Of a stretch of DNA of 64,000 nt, positions 25,236 to 32,879 are shown piece by piece. Where the stretch lies: the NCBI RefSeq assembly GCF_014652315.1, contig NZ_BMYO01000010.1, positions 1-64,000 on the forward strand, written 5' to 3'. Every line of letters begins with the position of its first letter. Positions within the stretch are counted from its first letter, which is position 1. The translations under genes and the position numbers were made by a program. The DNA comes from Jeongeupia chitinilytica. GTDB lineage: Bacteria > Pseudomonadota > Gammaproteobacteria > Burkholderiales > Chitinibacteraceae. The notes beneath the pieces were generated by a model that saw nothing but the letters and a program-made list of their open reading frames with translations, had not been told where the DNA came from and did no database searches.

Positions 25236-26430
25236 CCCCGTCCGCCGCCGGCTGCTGCAGGGACTCGGTGCCGGCCTGCTTGCCGGTAGCCTGCCCGCAC
25301 GACTCTGGGCCGCCCCGGCCGCCGCGCCACGGCTGCTGCTGGTCTTCCTGCGCGGCGCCTACGACGCCACCAGTGTGCTGGTGCCCTACCGCAGCGACGA
25401 TTACTACCGGCTGCGGCCGAACATCGCCATCGCCACGCCCGATACGGACAATCCGGCAGCGGCGCTGCAGCTCGACGACCAGTGGGGGCTTCACCCGGCG
25501 CTGCAGGACAGCCTGTATCCGCTCTGGCAGGCCGGCGAGCTGGCCTTCGTCCCGTTTGCCGGCACCGACGACACGTCGCGCAGCCACTTCGAAACGCAGG
25601 ACCGGATCGAAGCCGGTCTGCCCGACACCGCGTCGCTGGCATCCCGCAGCGGCTTTCTGGGTCGGCTCAGCCGCGTGCTGCAGACCACGCCGGGTATCGC
25701 CTTCACTGCGGCGCTGCCGGCGGTGTTTGCCGGCGGTGACCGCATCCCCAATCTGGCGCTGCGCGACGCGGCGACCGCGCCGTTCGATCCGCGCCAGAGC
25801 GCCCTGCTTGCCGACCTGTACCGGGGACATCCGCTCGAAGACCGCGTCCGCGCCGGCCTCGAGATGCGCCAGGACGTGGCGCGCATGCTGGCCGGCGACA
25901 TGCAGGCGGCCAGTCGCGGCGCGGCATCGTCGGCGGCGTTCGAGCAGCAGGCGCGGCGGATGGCGACGCTGATGCGCGACCAGTACCGGCTCGGCTTCGT
26001 CGATGTCGGCGGCTGGGACACCCACGTCAACCAGGGCGGCGCACAGGGCCAGCTGGCCAACCTGCTCGGCAACCTCGGCCGCGGCCTTGCGGCATTCCGC
26101 GACGAGCTGGGGGCCCCGGCCTGGCGCGATACCGTGGTCGTCGTGGTGTCGGAGTTCGGCCGTACTTTCCGAGAGAACGGCAACCGGGGCACCGACCATG
26201 GCCACGGCACCGTGTACTGGGTCATGGGCGGCAGCGTGCGCGGCGGACGGATCGCCGGACGGCAGATCGCGCTCAGCGAGGCAACGCTGTTCCAGAACCG
26301 CGACTACCCGGTGCTGAACGAGTACCGCAGTGTGCTGGGCGGCGTGCTGAAACCGCACTACCGCCTGAACGACAGACAACTGGCGGCGGTATTCCCCGGT
26401 GCTTCGCCGCTCGACTTGAAGTTGCTCTAA
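25228..26430 (+). CDS. DUF1501 family protein (twin-arginine exported)
   Basis: A 400-aa DUF1501 protein, a relative of the alkaline-phosphatase/sulfatase-like superfamily. The N-terminus RRRLLQGLGAGLLAGSLPA is a twin-arginine-type signal, so it is probably exported folded. Core blocks are LLLVFLRGAYDA, DVGGWDTHVNQGG and VVVVSEFGRTFRENGNRGTDHGHG, the last holding likely metal-binding Asp/His residues. It overlaps the DUF1800 gene by 8 bp, indicating coupled translation. Given the sulfatase-like fold and the nearby sulfur locus, a hydrolase role is possible but unproven. Confidence 0.87.
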   Translation: MTDPVRRRLLQGLGAGLLAGSLPARLWAAPAAAPRLLLVFLRGAYDATSVLVPYRSDDYYRLRPNIAIATPDTDNPAAALQLDDQWGLHPALQDSLYPLWQAGELAFVPFAGTDDTSRSHFETQDRIEAGLPDTASLASRSGFLGRLSRVLQTTPGIAFTAALPAVFAGGDRIPNLALRDAATAPFDPRQSALLADLYRGHPLEDRVRAGLEMRQDVARMLAGDMQAASRGAASSAAFEQQARRMATLMRDQYRLGFVDVGGWDTHVNQGGAQGQLANLLGNLGRGLAAFRDELGAPAWRDTVVVVVSEFGRTFRENGNRGTDHGHGTVYWVMGGSVRGGRIAGRQIALSEATLFQNRDYPVLNEYRSVLGGVLKPHYRLNDRQLAAVFPGASPLDLKLL

Positions 26431-26470
26431 GCGCGCCCAGCGTGCCCGAGTCCACCCGGCACCGGATCCC

Positions 26471-27505
26471 TCATCGATCGGACCAGCCCGGCTGCTTCAG
26501 CTCGACCAGCGTGCTGGTCTCGCCGTTGCGCGTGAAGGCATAAGCAACCTTGTGCTGCCCCTGCACCCACGCAGTCGGTCGATAGTTGTCGTCCGCATCC
26601 TGCAGCATTTTCCGGCCACTGTTTTCCAGCAGTTGGGCGCCGTCTATGACCCCGCCCCATTTGTCCGGGTGTGCAGCGGTCAATGGCACATCATATCCGG
26701 CCACCATGATCTGTTTGTGATTGCATCCGGTACCGTAAACGTTCAAGAAGCGATATATGCAGTTGTAAAACCCCTGATCGATCGTGATCTGATCGACCAG
26801 CACATCTTCTTTTTTCGCGACCAGTTCCTGATCGAGTTTCTTACCGAGTAACTCAGCGGTTTCCGTTTCATATTCCAGACCCTTTTCAGGATTGAACGTG
26901 AATACGTGAGATGCCTTGACCTCAGCAGTACTTCCGTTTTTTTTCCGGCCTTTCCGGTTCGAGAAATCCCAGTACACGGCGGCATTGCCGGCCAACAGCT
27001 GCGTCGCCTGCGTCAGGGTCTTGCCGATCCGGCACGCATTGAAAACGATCTTGTCGAATACCGGCAGATCGCCCTTCTTCGTCAACCTGACAAAGCCCTT
27101 CGCAACAAGCTCCGGCTGCTGGCCGTCGATATCGTGGCTCGTGCCATGCACCACGACGATGGCACCGTTCACATGCATCCTGGAATGGGGCTGTGCGGTA
27201 CCGGCGTTCTTTGCCGCCAACACGCCGATTTCGCTCAGTCGACTCTCGTCTACCGACGCCGGATGCGACACGTTGCCGTCCAGCCAGTCTTGATGGACCT
27301 TCGCATCGGCCACCCAGCCGATTCCGTCATCGTGTCGAGTGAACCGGCTCAACAGCTGCAATGCCCACGACGAGTTCCCGATATGGGCCACCGTGATCGA
27401 CCGAATACCCGGCCGCATCATGTACTTGTATAAAAACCCCATGGCACTCTGGCGAACCATGGGGTCGGTATTCATCGTAATGATATGCAGGTGCTCTACG
27501 TTCAT
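26471..27505 (-). CDS. Unrecognised protein with caspase-like His/Cys signature
   Basis: A 344-aa cytoplasmic protein of unknown family, with no signal peptide or membrane segment. Two hydrophobic strands end in possible catalytic residues: GAIVVVHG places His120-Gly121, and DKIVFNACRIG places Ala157-Cys158. This strand-HG / strand-AC pattern is the hallmark of clan CD cysteine peptidases (caspases, clostripain, CHAT); animal caspases have a QACRG motif. The rest shows no similarity I can name. The start at 27505 is chosen by the MNVEHLHII methionine; upstream residues look non-coding. It converges with the DUF1501 gene and has no obvious partner. Peptidase activity is inference. Confidence 0.6.
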   Translation of the reverse strand: MNVEHLHIITMNTDPMVRQSAMGFLYKYMMRPGIRSITVAHIGNSSWALQLLSRFTRHDDGIGWVADAKVHQDWLDGNVSHPASVDESRLSEIGVLAAKNAGTAQPHSRMHVNGAIVVVHGTSHDIDGQQPELVAKGFVRLTKKGDLPVFDKIVFNACRIGKTLTQATQLLAGNAAVYWDFSNRKGRKKNGSTAEVKASHVFTFNPEKGLEYETETAELLGKKLDQELVAKKEDVLVDQITIDQGFYNCIYRFLNVYGTGCNHKQIMVAGYDVPLTAAHPDKWGGVIDGAQLLENSGRKMLQDADDNYRPTAWVQGQHKVAYAFTRNGETSTLVELKQPGWSDR

Positions 27506-27652
27506 GGACTGCTCCGTGCCTGTGTGATCCGATCGGGTCGGCGTTCCCCGGCAAACGCCGCCAAGCACATTGGCATAAGCCGAAAAATGAACGCAAGCCA
27601 CCGGAGCATTCATCGGCACGACAGCGACACACGCCCTGGCCTCTTCAATCGA

Positions 27653-28942
27653 TCAAGCATGCGCAGTCACCGGCATCGGCTGGTGGCCCACACCACGATT
27701 GATCCGCAACACCAGCACCGCGCCGATCAGGCACAGACCGCCCGAAATCCACGTTGCCGCAGTGTACGAACCGAGGCTGCCGCGCAGCAGCCCGGCGCCC
27801 AGCGCCGCGAATGCAGCACCCAGCTGGTGGCCGGCGACGATCCAGCCGAAGATCACCGGTGCGTCGGCGCTGCCGAAGCGTTCGGTCGTCAGCTTCACCG
27901 TCGGCGGCACCGTCGCCACCCAGTCCAGCCCGTAGAACATCGAGAACAGCGGCAGCCCCATCAGGCCGAAACCGAAGGCGTACGGCAGGTAGAGCAGCGC
28001 CAGCCCGCGCAGGCCGTAATACCAGCACAGCAGGGTCCGGGCGTTGTAGCGGTCGGACAGCCAGCCCGACATCGTCGTACCGACCAGATCGAACAGCCCC
28101 ATTGCCGCGAGGATGCTGGCCCCCTTCACCGGGGTGATGTTGTAGTCGCCGCACATGGCGATGAAGTGGGTGCCGATATAACCGTTGGTGCTGGCGCCGC
28201 AGATGAAGAAGCTGGCAAACAGCAGCCAGAAATCGCGCGTCTTTGCCGCCTTGCCGAGTGCGCCGAAGGCAATGGCGATCGGATTGCGCCTGGCCGCCGC
28301 GACATCGCTGAAATCCTCGGGCGCGCCGTAGGGCTTGAGGCCGACGCTGGCCGGTTTTTCCGGCAGCAGGAAGGCCAGCAGCGGAATCACCACCGCTGCC
28401 GCCGCGGCCACGGTCAGCACTGCCGGGCGCCAGCCCTGGTGCTCGGTCAGCGCCGCCAGCAGCGGCAGGAACACCAGCTGGCCGGTGGCCGAGCTGGCGG
28501 TCAGCAGTCCCATCGCCAGACCGCGCCGCTGCACGAACCAGCGGTTGACCACGGTCGCCCCGAGCGTCATCGCCGTCGCGCCGGTCGCACAGCCGACGAT
28601 CAGCCCCCAGATCAGCTGCAGCTGCCACGTCGCCTGCATCAGGCTCGACAGCGCGATGCTGGCCGACAGCACCGTCAGCGCGGTCAGCACCGTGCGGCGC
28701 AGGCCGAAGCGCAGCATCGCCGCCGCGGCAAACGGCCCCATCAGCCCGAACAGCGCCAGATTGATCGACAGTGCCGCCGAGATCGTTGCCCGGCTCCAGC
28801 CGAACTCGTGCTCGAGCGGCACCATCATCACGCTCGGCGTCGCCCGCGTGCCGGCGGTGATCAGCATCACCAGAAACGTGACGGCGATGACGATCCAGCC
28901 GTAGTGCAGCCGGCCTTCGAACCTGTGGGCGATGCGTTTCAT
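27653..28942 (-). CDS. MFS transporter (OFA/monocarboxylate-like)
   Basis: A 429-aa, about 12-helix major facilitator similar in layout to the oxalate/formate and monocarboxylate carriers. It opens with HYGWIVIAVTFLVMLITAG, has EFGWSRATISAALSINL before helix 2, and GWLSDRYNARTLL in the middle loop. The ATG at 28942 is preferred over the GTG at 28948 because AGGA lies 7 nt upstream. It is divergent from a TetR regulator, with two operator palindromes in the 122-bp gap, so it is very likely controlled by that repressor. Substrate unknown. Confidence 0.85.
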   Translation of the reverse strand: MKRIAHRFEGRLHYGWIVIAVTFLVMLITAGTRATPSVMMVPLEHEFGWSRATISAALSINLALFGLMGPFAAAAMLRFGLRRTVLTALTVLSASIALSSLMQATWQLQLIWGLIVGCATGATAMTLGATVVNRWFVQRRGLAMGLLTASSATGQLVFLPLLAALTEHQGWRPAVLTVAAAAAVVIPLLAFLLPEKPASVGLKPYGAPEDFSDVAAARRNPIAIAFGALGKAAKTRDFWLLFASFFICGASTNGYIGTHFIAMCGDYNITPVKGASILAAMGLFDLVGTTMSGWLSDRYNARTLLCWYYGLRGLALLYLPYAFGFGLMGLPLFSMFYGLDWVATVPPTVKLTTERFGSADAPVIFGWIVAGHQLGAAFAALGAGLLRGSLGSYTAATWISGGLCLIGAVLVLRINRGVGHQPMPVTAHA

Positions 28943-28971
28943 CGGCACATCCTGAATGCAGTGAGTTGACG

Positions 28972-28991
28972 ATGTTACCGACCGGTAACAT
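28972..28991. promoter_or_regulatory. TetR operator 1
   Basis: A perfect 20-bp palindrome, ATGTTACCG-AC-CGGTAACAT, in the gap between the MFS and TetR genes, 29 bp upstream of the MFS start. The core TACCG-A-N-CGGTA recurs at 29,007-29,025. Confidence 0.75.
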
Positions 28992-29006
28992 TACGTTGCC
29001 GATGCT

Positions 29007-29025
29007 ATGTACCGAGCGGTAATAT
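29007..29025. promoter_or_regulatory. TetR operator 2
   Basis: An imperfect copy of operator 1 (ATGTACCG-AG-CGGTAATAT) 39 bp upstream of the tetR start. The two sites are about 34 bp apart centre to centre, roughly three helical turns, which suggests cooperative repression of both divergent promoters. Confidence 0.65.
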
Positions 29026-29064
29026 GTCAAGCGACACCCTCGTCCGTTCATCCAGGCCGTTGCC

Positions 29065-29670
29065 ATGAACACCACCGCCAAACCGCCCCGTACCATCGTC
29101 GACGCCGACACTGCGGCAGCCCGCATCCTCGATGCCGCCGAAACGCTGTTCTATCGCGAAGGCTCGCGCAATGTGGGCGTCGACGCCGTGGTCAGGGAGG
29201 CCGGCGTCAACAAGATGAGCCTGTACCGGCAGTTCAGCTCCAAGGACGAACTGCTGCGGCGCTACCTGCAACGTCGCGACGACCGTTTCTGGGGCTATGT
29301 CGACGCCAGCCTCGAGCTGCATCCTCATGACGCCGCCGCCGCGCTGCGGCAGTTCTTCGCCGATCTGGCCGAGCGCGCCGGCAACCCGGCCTATCGCGGC
29401 TGCCCCTTCGTCAACATCGCGGTCGAGTATCCGGAGCGCGAGCATTTCGCCCGTGTCTTCGTGGCCGACAACAAACGCCAGCTGCTGCAAAAACTGACCG
29501 AACTCGCGACCCGCGCCGGCGCGCGCGATCCGGCCGCACTGGCGAAAGGCCTGGCCTTGCTGATCGAAGGTGCCTATGCGGCCAGCCAGACCTACGCCCC
29601 CGAAACCGAGTTGCTTTCAGCGCTACCGGCGACGGCCGATCTTCTGATCGCCGCCGCGATGCTGTCGTAA
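29065..29670 (+). CDS. TetR/AcrR-family repressor
   Basis: A 201-aa regulator. The N-terminal helix-turn-helix spans about residues 18-62 (AARILDAAETLFYREG ... VNKMSLYRQFSSKDELL). The C-terminal ligand domain has a CPFVNIAVEYPE stretch typical of the YjdC/AefR-type subgroup. It is divergent from the MFS carrier at 27,653, and two palindromes lie in the shared promoter region, so it is probably autoregulated and represses the carrier until a ligand binds. Confidence 0.9.
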   Translation: MNTTAKPPRTIVDADTAAARILDAAETLFYREGSRNVGVDAVVREAGVNKMSLYRQFSSKDELLRRYLQRRDDRFWGYVDASLELHPHDAAAALRQFFADLAERAGNPAYRGCPFVNIAVEYPEREHFARVFVADNKRQLLQKLTELATRAGARDPAALAKGLALLIEGAYAASQTYAPETELLSALPATADLLIAAAMLS

Positions 29671-29762
29671 GCAAACACATTTCGTGATGCTTTCTGGATT
29701 CAAGAATTAACAACCGCTAATATTTTGTCCGGATTGATTCCATGCCCTACACGGACAAAACC

Positions 29763-30350
29763 ATGCGTATCCAGATCGGCCTGCTCGCAGCAAGCCTGCT
29801 CCTTCAAGCCTGCAGTTCCGCCCCCACCCTCGACACTGCAGAAAGGGACAAGTACAACCCGGACACCACCGCACGCGTCCGCCTGTACGGCAACAACGGC
29901 GGTTCAATCCGGCTCTATCCCGGCAAGGACTGCAACACCGCGACCAAGGCTGATGTCGTCAGCGGTTCCGGTAGTCATCTGGAAAGTTTCAAGTCCATGC
30001 TTGGCGATCATCAGGTCAAAAGCATCGGCATGCCTGACTCGGCGCACTCGAAGAACCTGGGATACGGGGAAACGATTACCGAGAAGGTCATTCCTGCCAG
30101 CGTTCCCCTGACGGTGGTGATGCATTTCGGCTCGCCAAACAGCTATTGCTTCCCGCCACCTGCAACGTTCACACCGCAACCCGGCAGGAATTACGAAGCG
30201 TTTCTCCACATCGAGAACAAACGCTGCTATCTCAAGATCGATGTAATCGGTATCGATGGCACGGTAACACCGCAACCGTACGATGTTTGCAGCAAGGACC
30301 TGCTCAAGGAGCTGAACAAGCCGGACCCGTATACCGGCCCCAAAATCTGA
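29763..30350 (+). CDS. Hypothetical lipoprotein
   Basis: A 195-aa putative outer-membrane lipoprotein. The signal sequence MRIQIGLLAASLLLQAC ends in a lipobox with Cys17 as the lipidated residue. I prefer this methionine to one 7 codons upstream because it gives a standard signal length. The mature part has three further Cys pairs or singles (KDCNT, NSYCFP, NKRCYL, YDVCSK) that could form disulfides. No family recognised. It stands alone between the tetR and lysR genes. Bases 30,351-30,630 after it hold no gene. Confidence 0.72.
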   Translation: MRIQIGLLAASLLLQACSSAPTLDTAERDKYNPDTTARVRLYGNNGGSIRLYPGKDCNTATKADVVSGSGSHLESFKSMLGDHQVKSIGMPDSAHSKNLGYGETITEKVIPASVPLTVVMHFGSPNSYCFPPPATFTPQPGRNYEAFLHIENKRCYLKIDVIGIDGTVTPQPYDVCSKDLLKELNKPDPYTGPKI

Positions 30351-30630
30351 CAATATCCGGCATTTGGTCGGCGTTGTTGTCTTCAGGCAATGGCTTGAAT
30401 GCCTGCGGTCATCCACGCTATTTTGCTTGCCGAAACGTGCGCCGGTCTTTTCAACCCCCGGGGAAAAGCCCGATGCCCGGCAGCAGCATGATCCTAAGGC
30501 ATCATCGGGTCGGAACCGGCCCCACGCCACCGGCCAATCGCCACTGCAGCGCTGGCCAATGGATGCGCCGGAGGCAACCAGCTGCATGGATCGTGCACCG
30601 GGCCCGGCGTTCGGCGCCTGACCGGCGCAT

Positions 30631-31542
30631 CTAGATCGCCATGCCTTGCCGCAACAACGCCGAGTCCGAGTGAATGGCGTCCCAAAGTCGCCGCGCGACC
30701 GGGCCGTGAGGCCGGTCTCGACGGCGTGCCGCGACCAGCTCGACAACATTGCCGGGCAGGTAGTCCCCGGCGATCGACAGCAGTCGGCCGTCGCGCAACT
30801 CCTCGTCGATCAGGAAGCCGGGCAAATGCCCCCATCCCATGCCATGCAGGATCAGTTCCTTTTTCATCGGCTGATCGGCCACCGTGCACTGGTGCGCCCC
30901 TTCGATGATGAAATAGTTGCGGGCAACCGAATGCTGCGCGGTATTGCGGATCACGCATTGGGTGAAGCCGCGCATCCGGGCCGGCGTGATGTCGCACGAG
31001 ACCGGAAACGGCAAAAAGCCGGCTGCGACCACCGGGATGAAGGGGATCTCGCCCAGCGCGATGCATTCCAGCTGCGGGTCGCTCCGGTCCGCGTGGTGCA
31101 GGATCAGGTCGGCATCGTTGTCGAAAAGGCGTTCCTGCGGCCCGTCGATCGCTTCGAAATGCAGGTCCAGCCGCGTCACCGGGCAGCGCGCGAAAAAGCG
31201 GCTCAACCACGCCAGGATCGGCGGCCGCGGACACACGTCGCCGATCACCACACGCAGCACGCTCTCCTCGCCCATCGCCAGCTGGGCCGCGTGCGCCTGA
31301 AGGCCCTCCATTTCCCGCAGCAAGGTCTGGGCGCGCAGCAGGAACGATCGCCCCGCGTCGGTCGCCTGCACCCGATAGCCGCTGCGATCCAGCAGGCGCA
31401 GACCGAGCTGGCGTTCCAGCTTGGCGACCGCGGCAAACACTGCGGGGTGGGACCGATGCAGTACCGCAGCCGCCGACTGGAAGCCCCCGGTACTGACCAC
31501 AGCGTCGAAGCATTGCAGCTCTTGCAGCGTGAAATCGCTCAT
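30631..31542 (-). CDS. LysR-family regulator
   Basis: A 303-aa LysR-type regulator. The winged helix-turn-helix is in the first 65 residues (LQELQCFDAVVSTGGFQSAA; HPAVFAAVAKLERQLG), followed by the effector-binding domain. The start at MSDFTLQEL is the family N-terminus; the upstream extension is not. It is divergent from the alpha/beta hydrolase gene, with a dyad at 31,555-31,578 in the 146-bp gap, and probably controls that gene and itself. Confidence 0.9.
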   Translation of the reverse strand: MSDFTLQELQCFDAVVSTGGFQSAAAVLHRSHPAVFAAVAKLERQLGLRLLDRSGYRVQATDAGRSFLLRAQTLLREMEGLQAHAAQLAMGEESVLRVVIGDVCPRPPILAWLSRFFARCPVTRLDLHFEAIDGPQERLFDNDADLILHHADRSDPQLECIALGEIPFIPVVAAGFLPFPVSCDITPARMRGFTQCVIRNTAQHSVARNYFIIEGAHQCTVADQPMKKELILHGMGWGHLPGFLIDEELRDGRLLSIAGDYLPGNVVELVAARRRDRPHGPVARRLWDAIHSDSALLRQGMAI

Positions 31543-31554
31543 GTTTGAAATACC

Positions 31555-31578
31555 TACAAAGAATCTAGAATCTTTGTA
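31555..31578. promoter_or_regulatory. LysR operator dyad
   Basis: A perfect 8-bp inverted repeat TACAAAGA / TCTTTGTA with an 8-bp spacer, 13 bp upstream of the lysR start. Size and placement fit an autoregulatory LysR binding site. The hydrolase start is 111 bp to the right. Confidence 0.65.
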
Positions 31579-31688
31579 ATTTTTTATGGGCAAGACCGCA
31601 ACTAGGCTTCGTTTCGCCGGGTGCTCGGTGGTGCGGATGCGCCGCCGCGACGTCCCGTCCGACAACGCCATCAAAAGGATGCGGCAAC

Positions 31689-32489
31689 ATGGAAAATCGT
31701 CTTTTCTTCACGACCGGCGACGGCTGCAGGATCGCCTATCGCCTCGACGGGCCGGCGGACAAGCCGGTCCTGATGCTGTCGAACTCGATCGCCACGGCGC
31801 TGGAAATGTGGGACATGCAGATCGCCAGTCTCGCCAACCACTTCCGTGTGCTGCGCTACGACATGCGCGGTCACGGACAATCCGCCGCACCGGCCGGTGC
31901 CTACTCGCTGGACAGGCTGGGCCGTGATGTCGTCGAGCTGCTGGACGCGCTGGACATCCGGCGTGTCGATTTCTGCGGCCTGTCGCTCGGGGGCATGGTC
32001 GGCCAGTGGCTCGGCATTCATGCCGCCGACCGGATCCGCCGGCTGATCCTGTGCAACACCTCGCCCTACCTTGAAACGGCCGACCGGTTCGACGCCATGA
32101 TTCGCGGGCTGGCGGATACCGACGACATGTCGGACATGGCCGGTATGTTCATCGGCAACTGGTTTCCGCCGGCGATGCGGGAAACGCCGAACGCCGTGGT
32201 CGACGGCTTCCGCAACATGGTGCTGGCGACGTCGCCGCAAGGCCTCGCCGGCAACTTCGCCGCCGTCCGCGACATGGATTTGCGCCGCACCGTCGCCCTT
32301 GTGGATAGGCCGACCCTCGTCATCGCCGGGCAGTACGACACGGTCACGCTCGCCAGCCACGGCGAGGAAATCGCAGCCACCATTCCCGGCGCCGAACTCG
32401 TCATCCTGCCGGCGGTGCACATGACCAACGTCGAGCTGCCCGATGCATTTCTGGCCACGTTGACGGGTTTCCTGCAACCGTCAGGCTGA
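31689..32489 (+). CDS. Alpha/beta hydrolase (PcaD-like)
   Basis: A 266-aa alpha/beta-hydrolase of the 3-oxoadipate enol-lactonase type. The nucleophile elbow is GLSLGG (about residues 97-102), the oxyanion/core strand is VLRYDMRGHGQS, the acid Asp is in VIAGQYDTVT and the His is in AVHMTN. Enol-lactonases and related esterases share this layout, so the substrate is uncertain; no other protocatechuate-pathway genes lie nearby. It is divergent from a LysR gene and ends at a strong terminator. Confidence 0.83.
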   Translation: MENRLFFTTGDGCRIAYRLDGPADKPVLMLSNSIATALEMWDMQIASLANHFRVLRYDMRGHGQSAAPAGAYSLDRLGRDVVELLDALDIRRVDFCGLSLGGMVGQWLGIHAADRIRRLILCNTSPYLETADRFDAMIRGLADTDDMSDMAGMFIGNWFPPAMRETPNAVVDGFRNMVLATSPQGLAGNFAAVRDMDLRRTVALVDRPTLVIAGQYDTVTLASHGEEIAATIPGAELVILPAVHMTNVELPDAFLATLTGFLQPSG

Positions 32490-32526
32490 GCGCCGCGGAG
32501 AACCCGGTGCCGGTCACCCCAAGAAA

Positions 32527-32557
32527 AAAGCCCCTTCGGCACGAGCGAAGGGGCTTT
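32527..32557 (+). terminator. Terminator after the alpha/beta hydrolase gene
   Basis: A perfect 12-bp stem, AAAGCCCCTTCG with CGAAGGGGCTTT, 7-nt loop. It lies 38 bp after the hydrolase stop and about 30 bp before the left boundary repeat of the guaA-associated insertion. Confidence 0.8.
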
Positions 32558-32588
32558 GCATTCAGCGATCAGCGATCGAAGAGCGGAA

Positions 32589-32600
32589 TCACTCCCACTC
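32589..32600. repeat. Distal attachment-site repeat
   Basis: TCACTCCCACTC, identical to 34,951-34,962 at the guaA 3' end; similarity continues weakly to the right (CATCATC against GATCGTT). It marks the outer end of the insertion. Confidence 0.75.
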
Positions 32601-32664
32601 CATCATCAAACACCATCACAAGCGATTGATTTTATTGTGATTAATTTATTCACATCAAGGATTA

Positions 32665-32683
32665 ACCGTCAAAAATACCGTCA
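32665..32683. repeat. Left arm-type double repeat
   Basis: ACCGTCA-AAAAT-ACCGTCA: two direct 7-bp motifs 12 bp apart. The same 19-bp unit with one difference occurs at 34,822-34,840. Confidence 0.65.
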
Positions 32684-32755
32684 AACCCATTGCTACCGAG
32701 TTACGCCATTTAATCCGTCATCTAGACTTTGATAAATTTCTGGTTGAGTCAGCAA

Positions 32756-32827
32756 ATGCCACAAGTTAAAGTAGTAAAAACAAATAATTTCGCTGACATT
32801 AAGCCGAAAATTGTCGAAGCTTCATAA
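32756..32827 (+). CDS. Possible 23-aa peptide ahead of the KAP gene
   Basis: A tiny frame encoding MPQVKVVKTNNFADIKPKIV plus three residues, ending 52 bp before the KAP start. Its composition (Lys/Val-rich, no rare Arg runs) looks more protein-like than chance frames here, but no good ribosome site precedes it. It may be a leader, a decayed gene end or noise. Confidence 0.2.
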   Translation: MPQVKVVKTNNFADIKPKIVEAS

Positions 32828-32879
32828 GGTATAACCAAGCTGACCCACCCAAGTTATGAGAGCGGTCGAAGGAGCAAAC

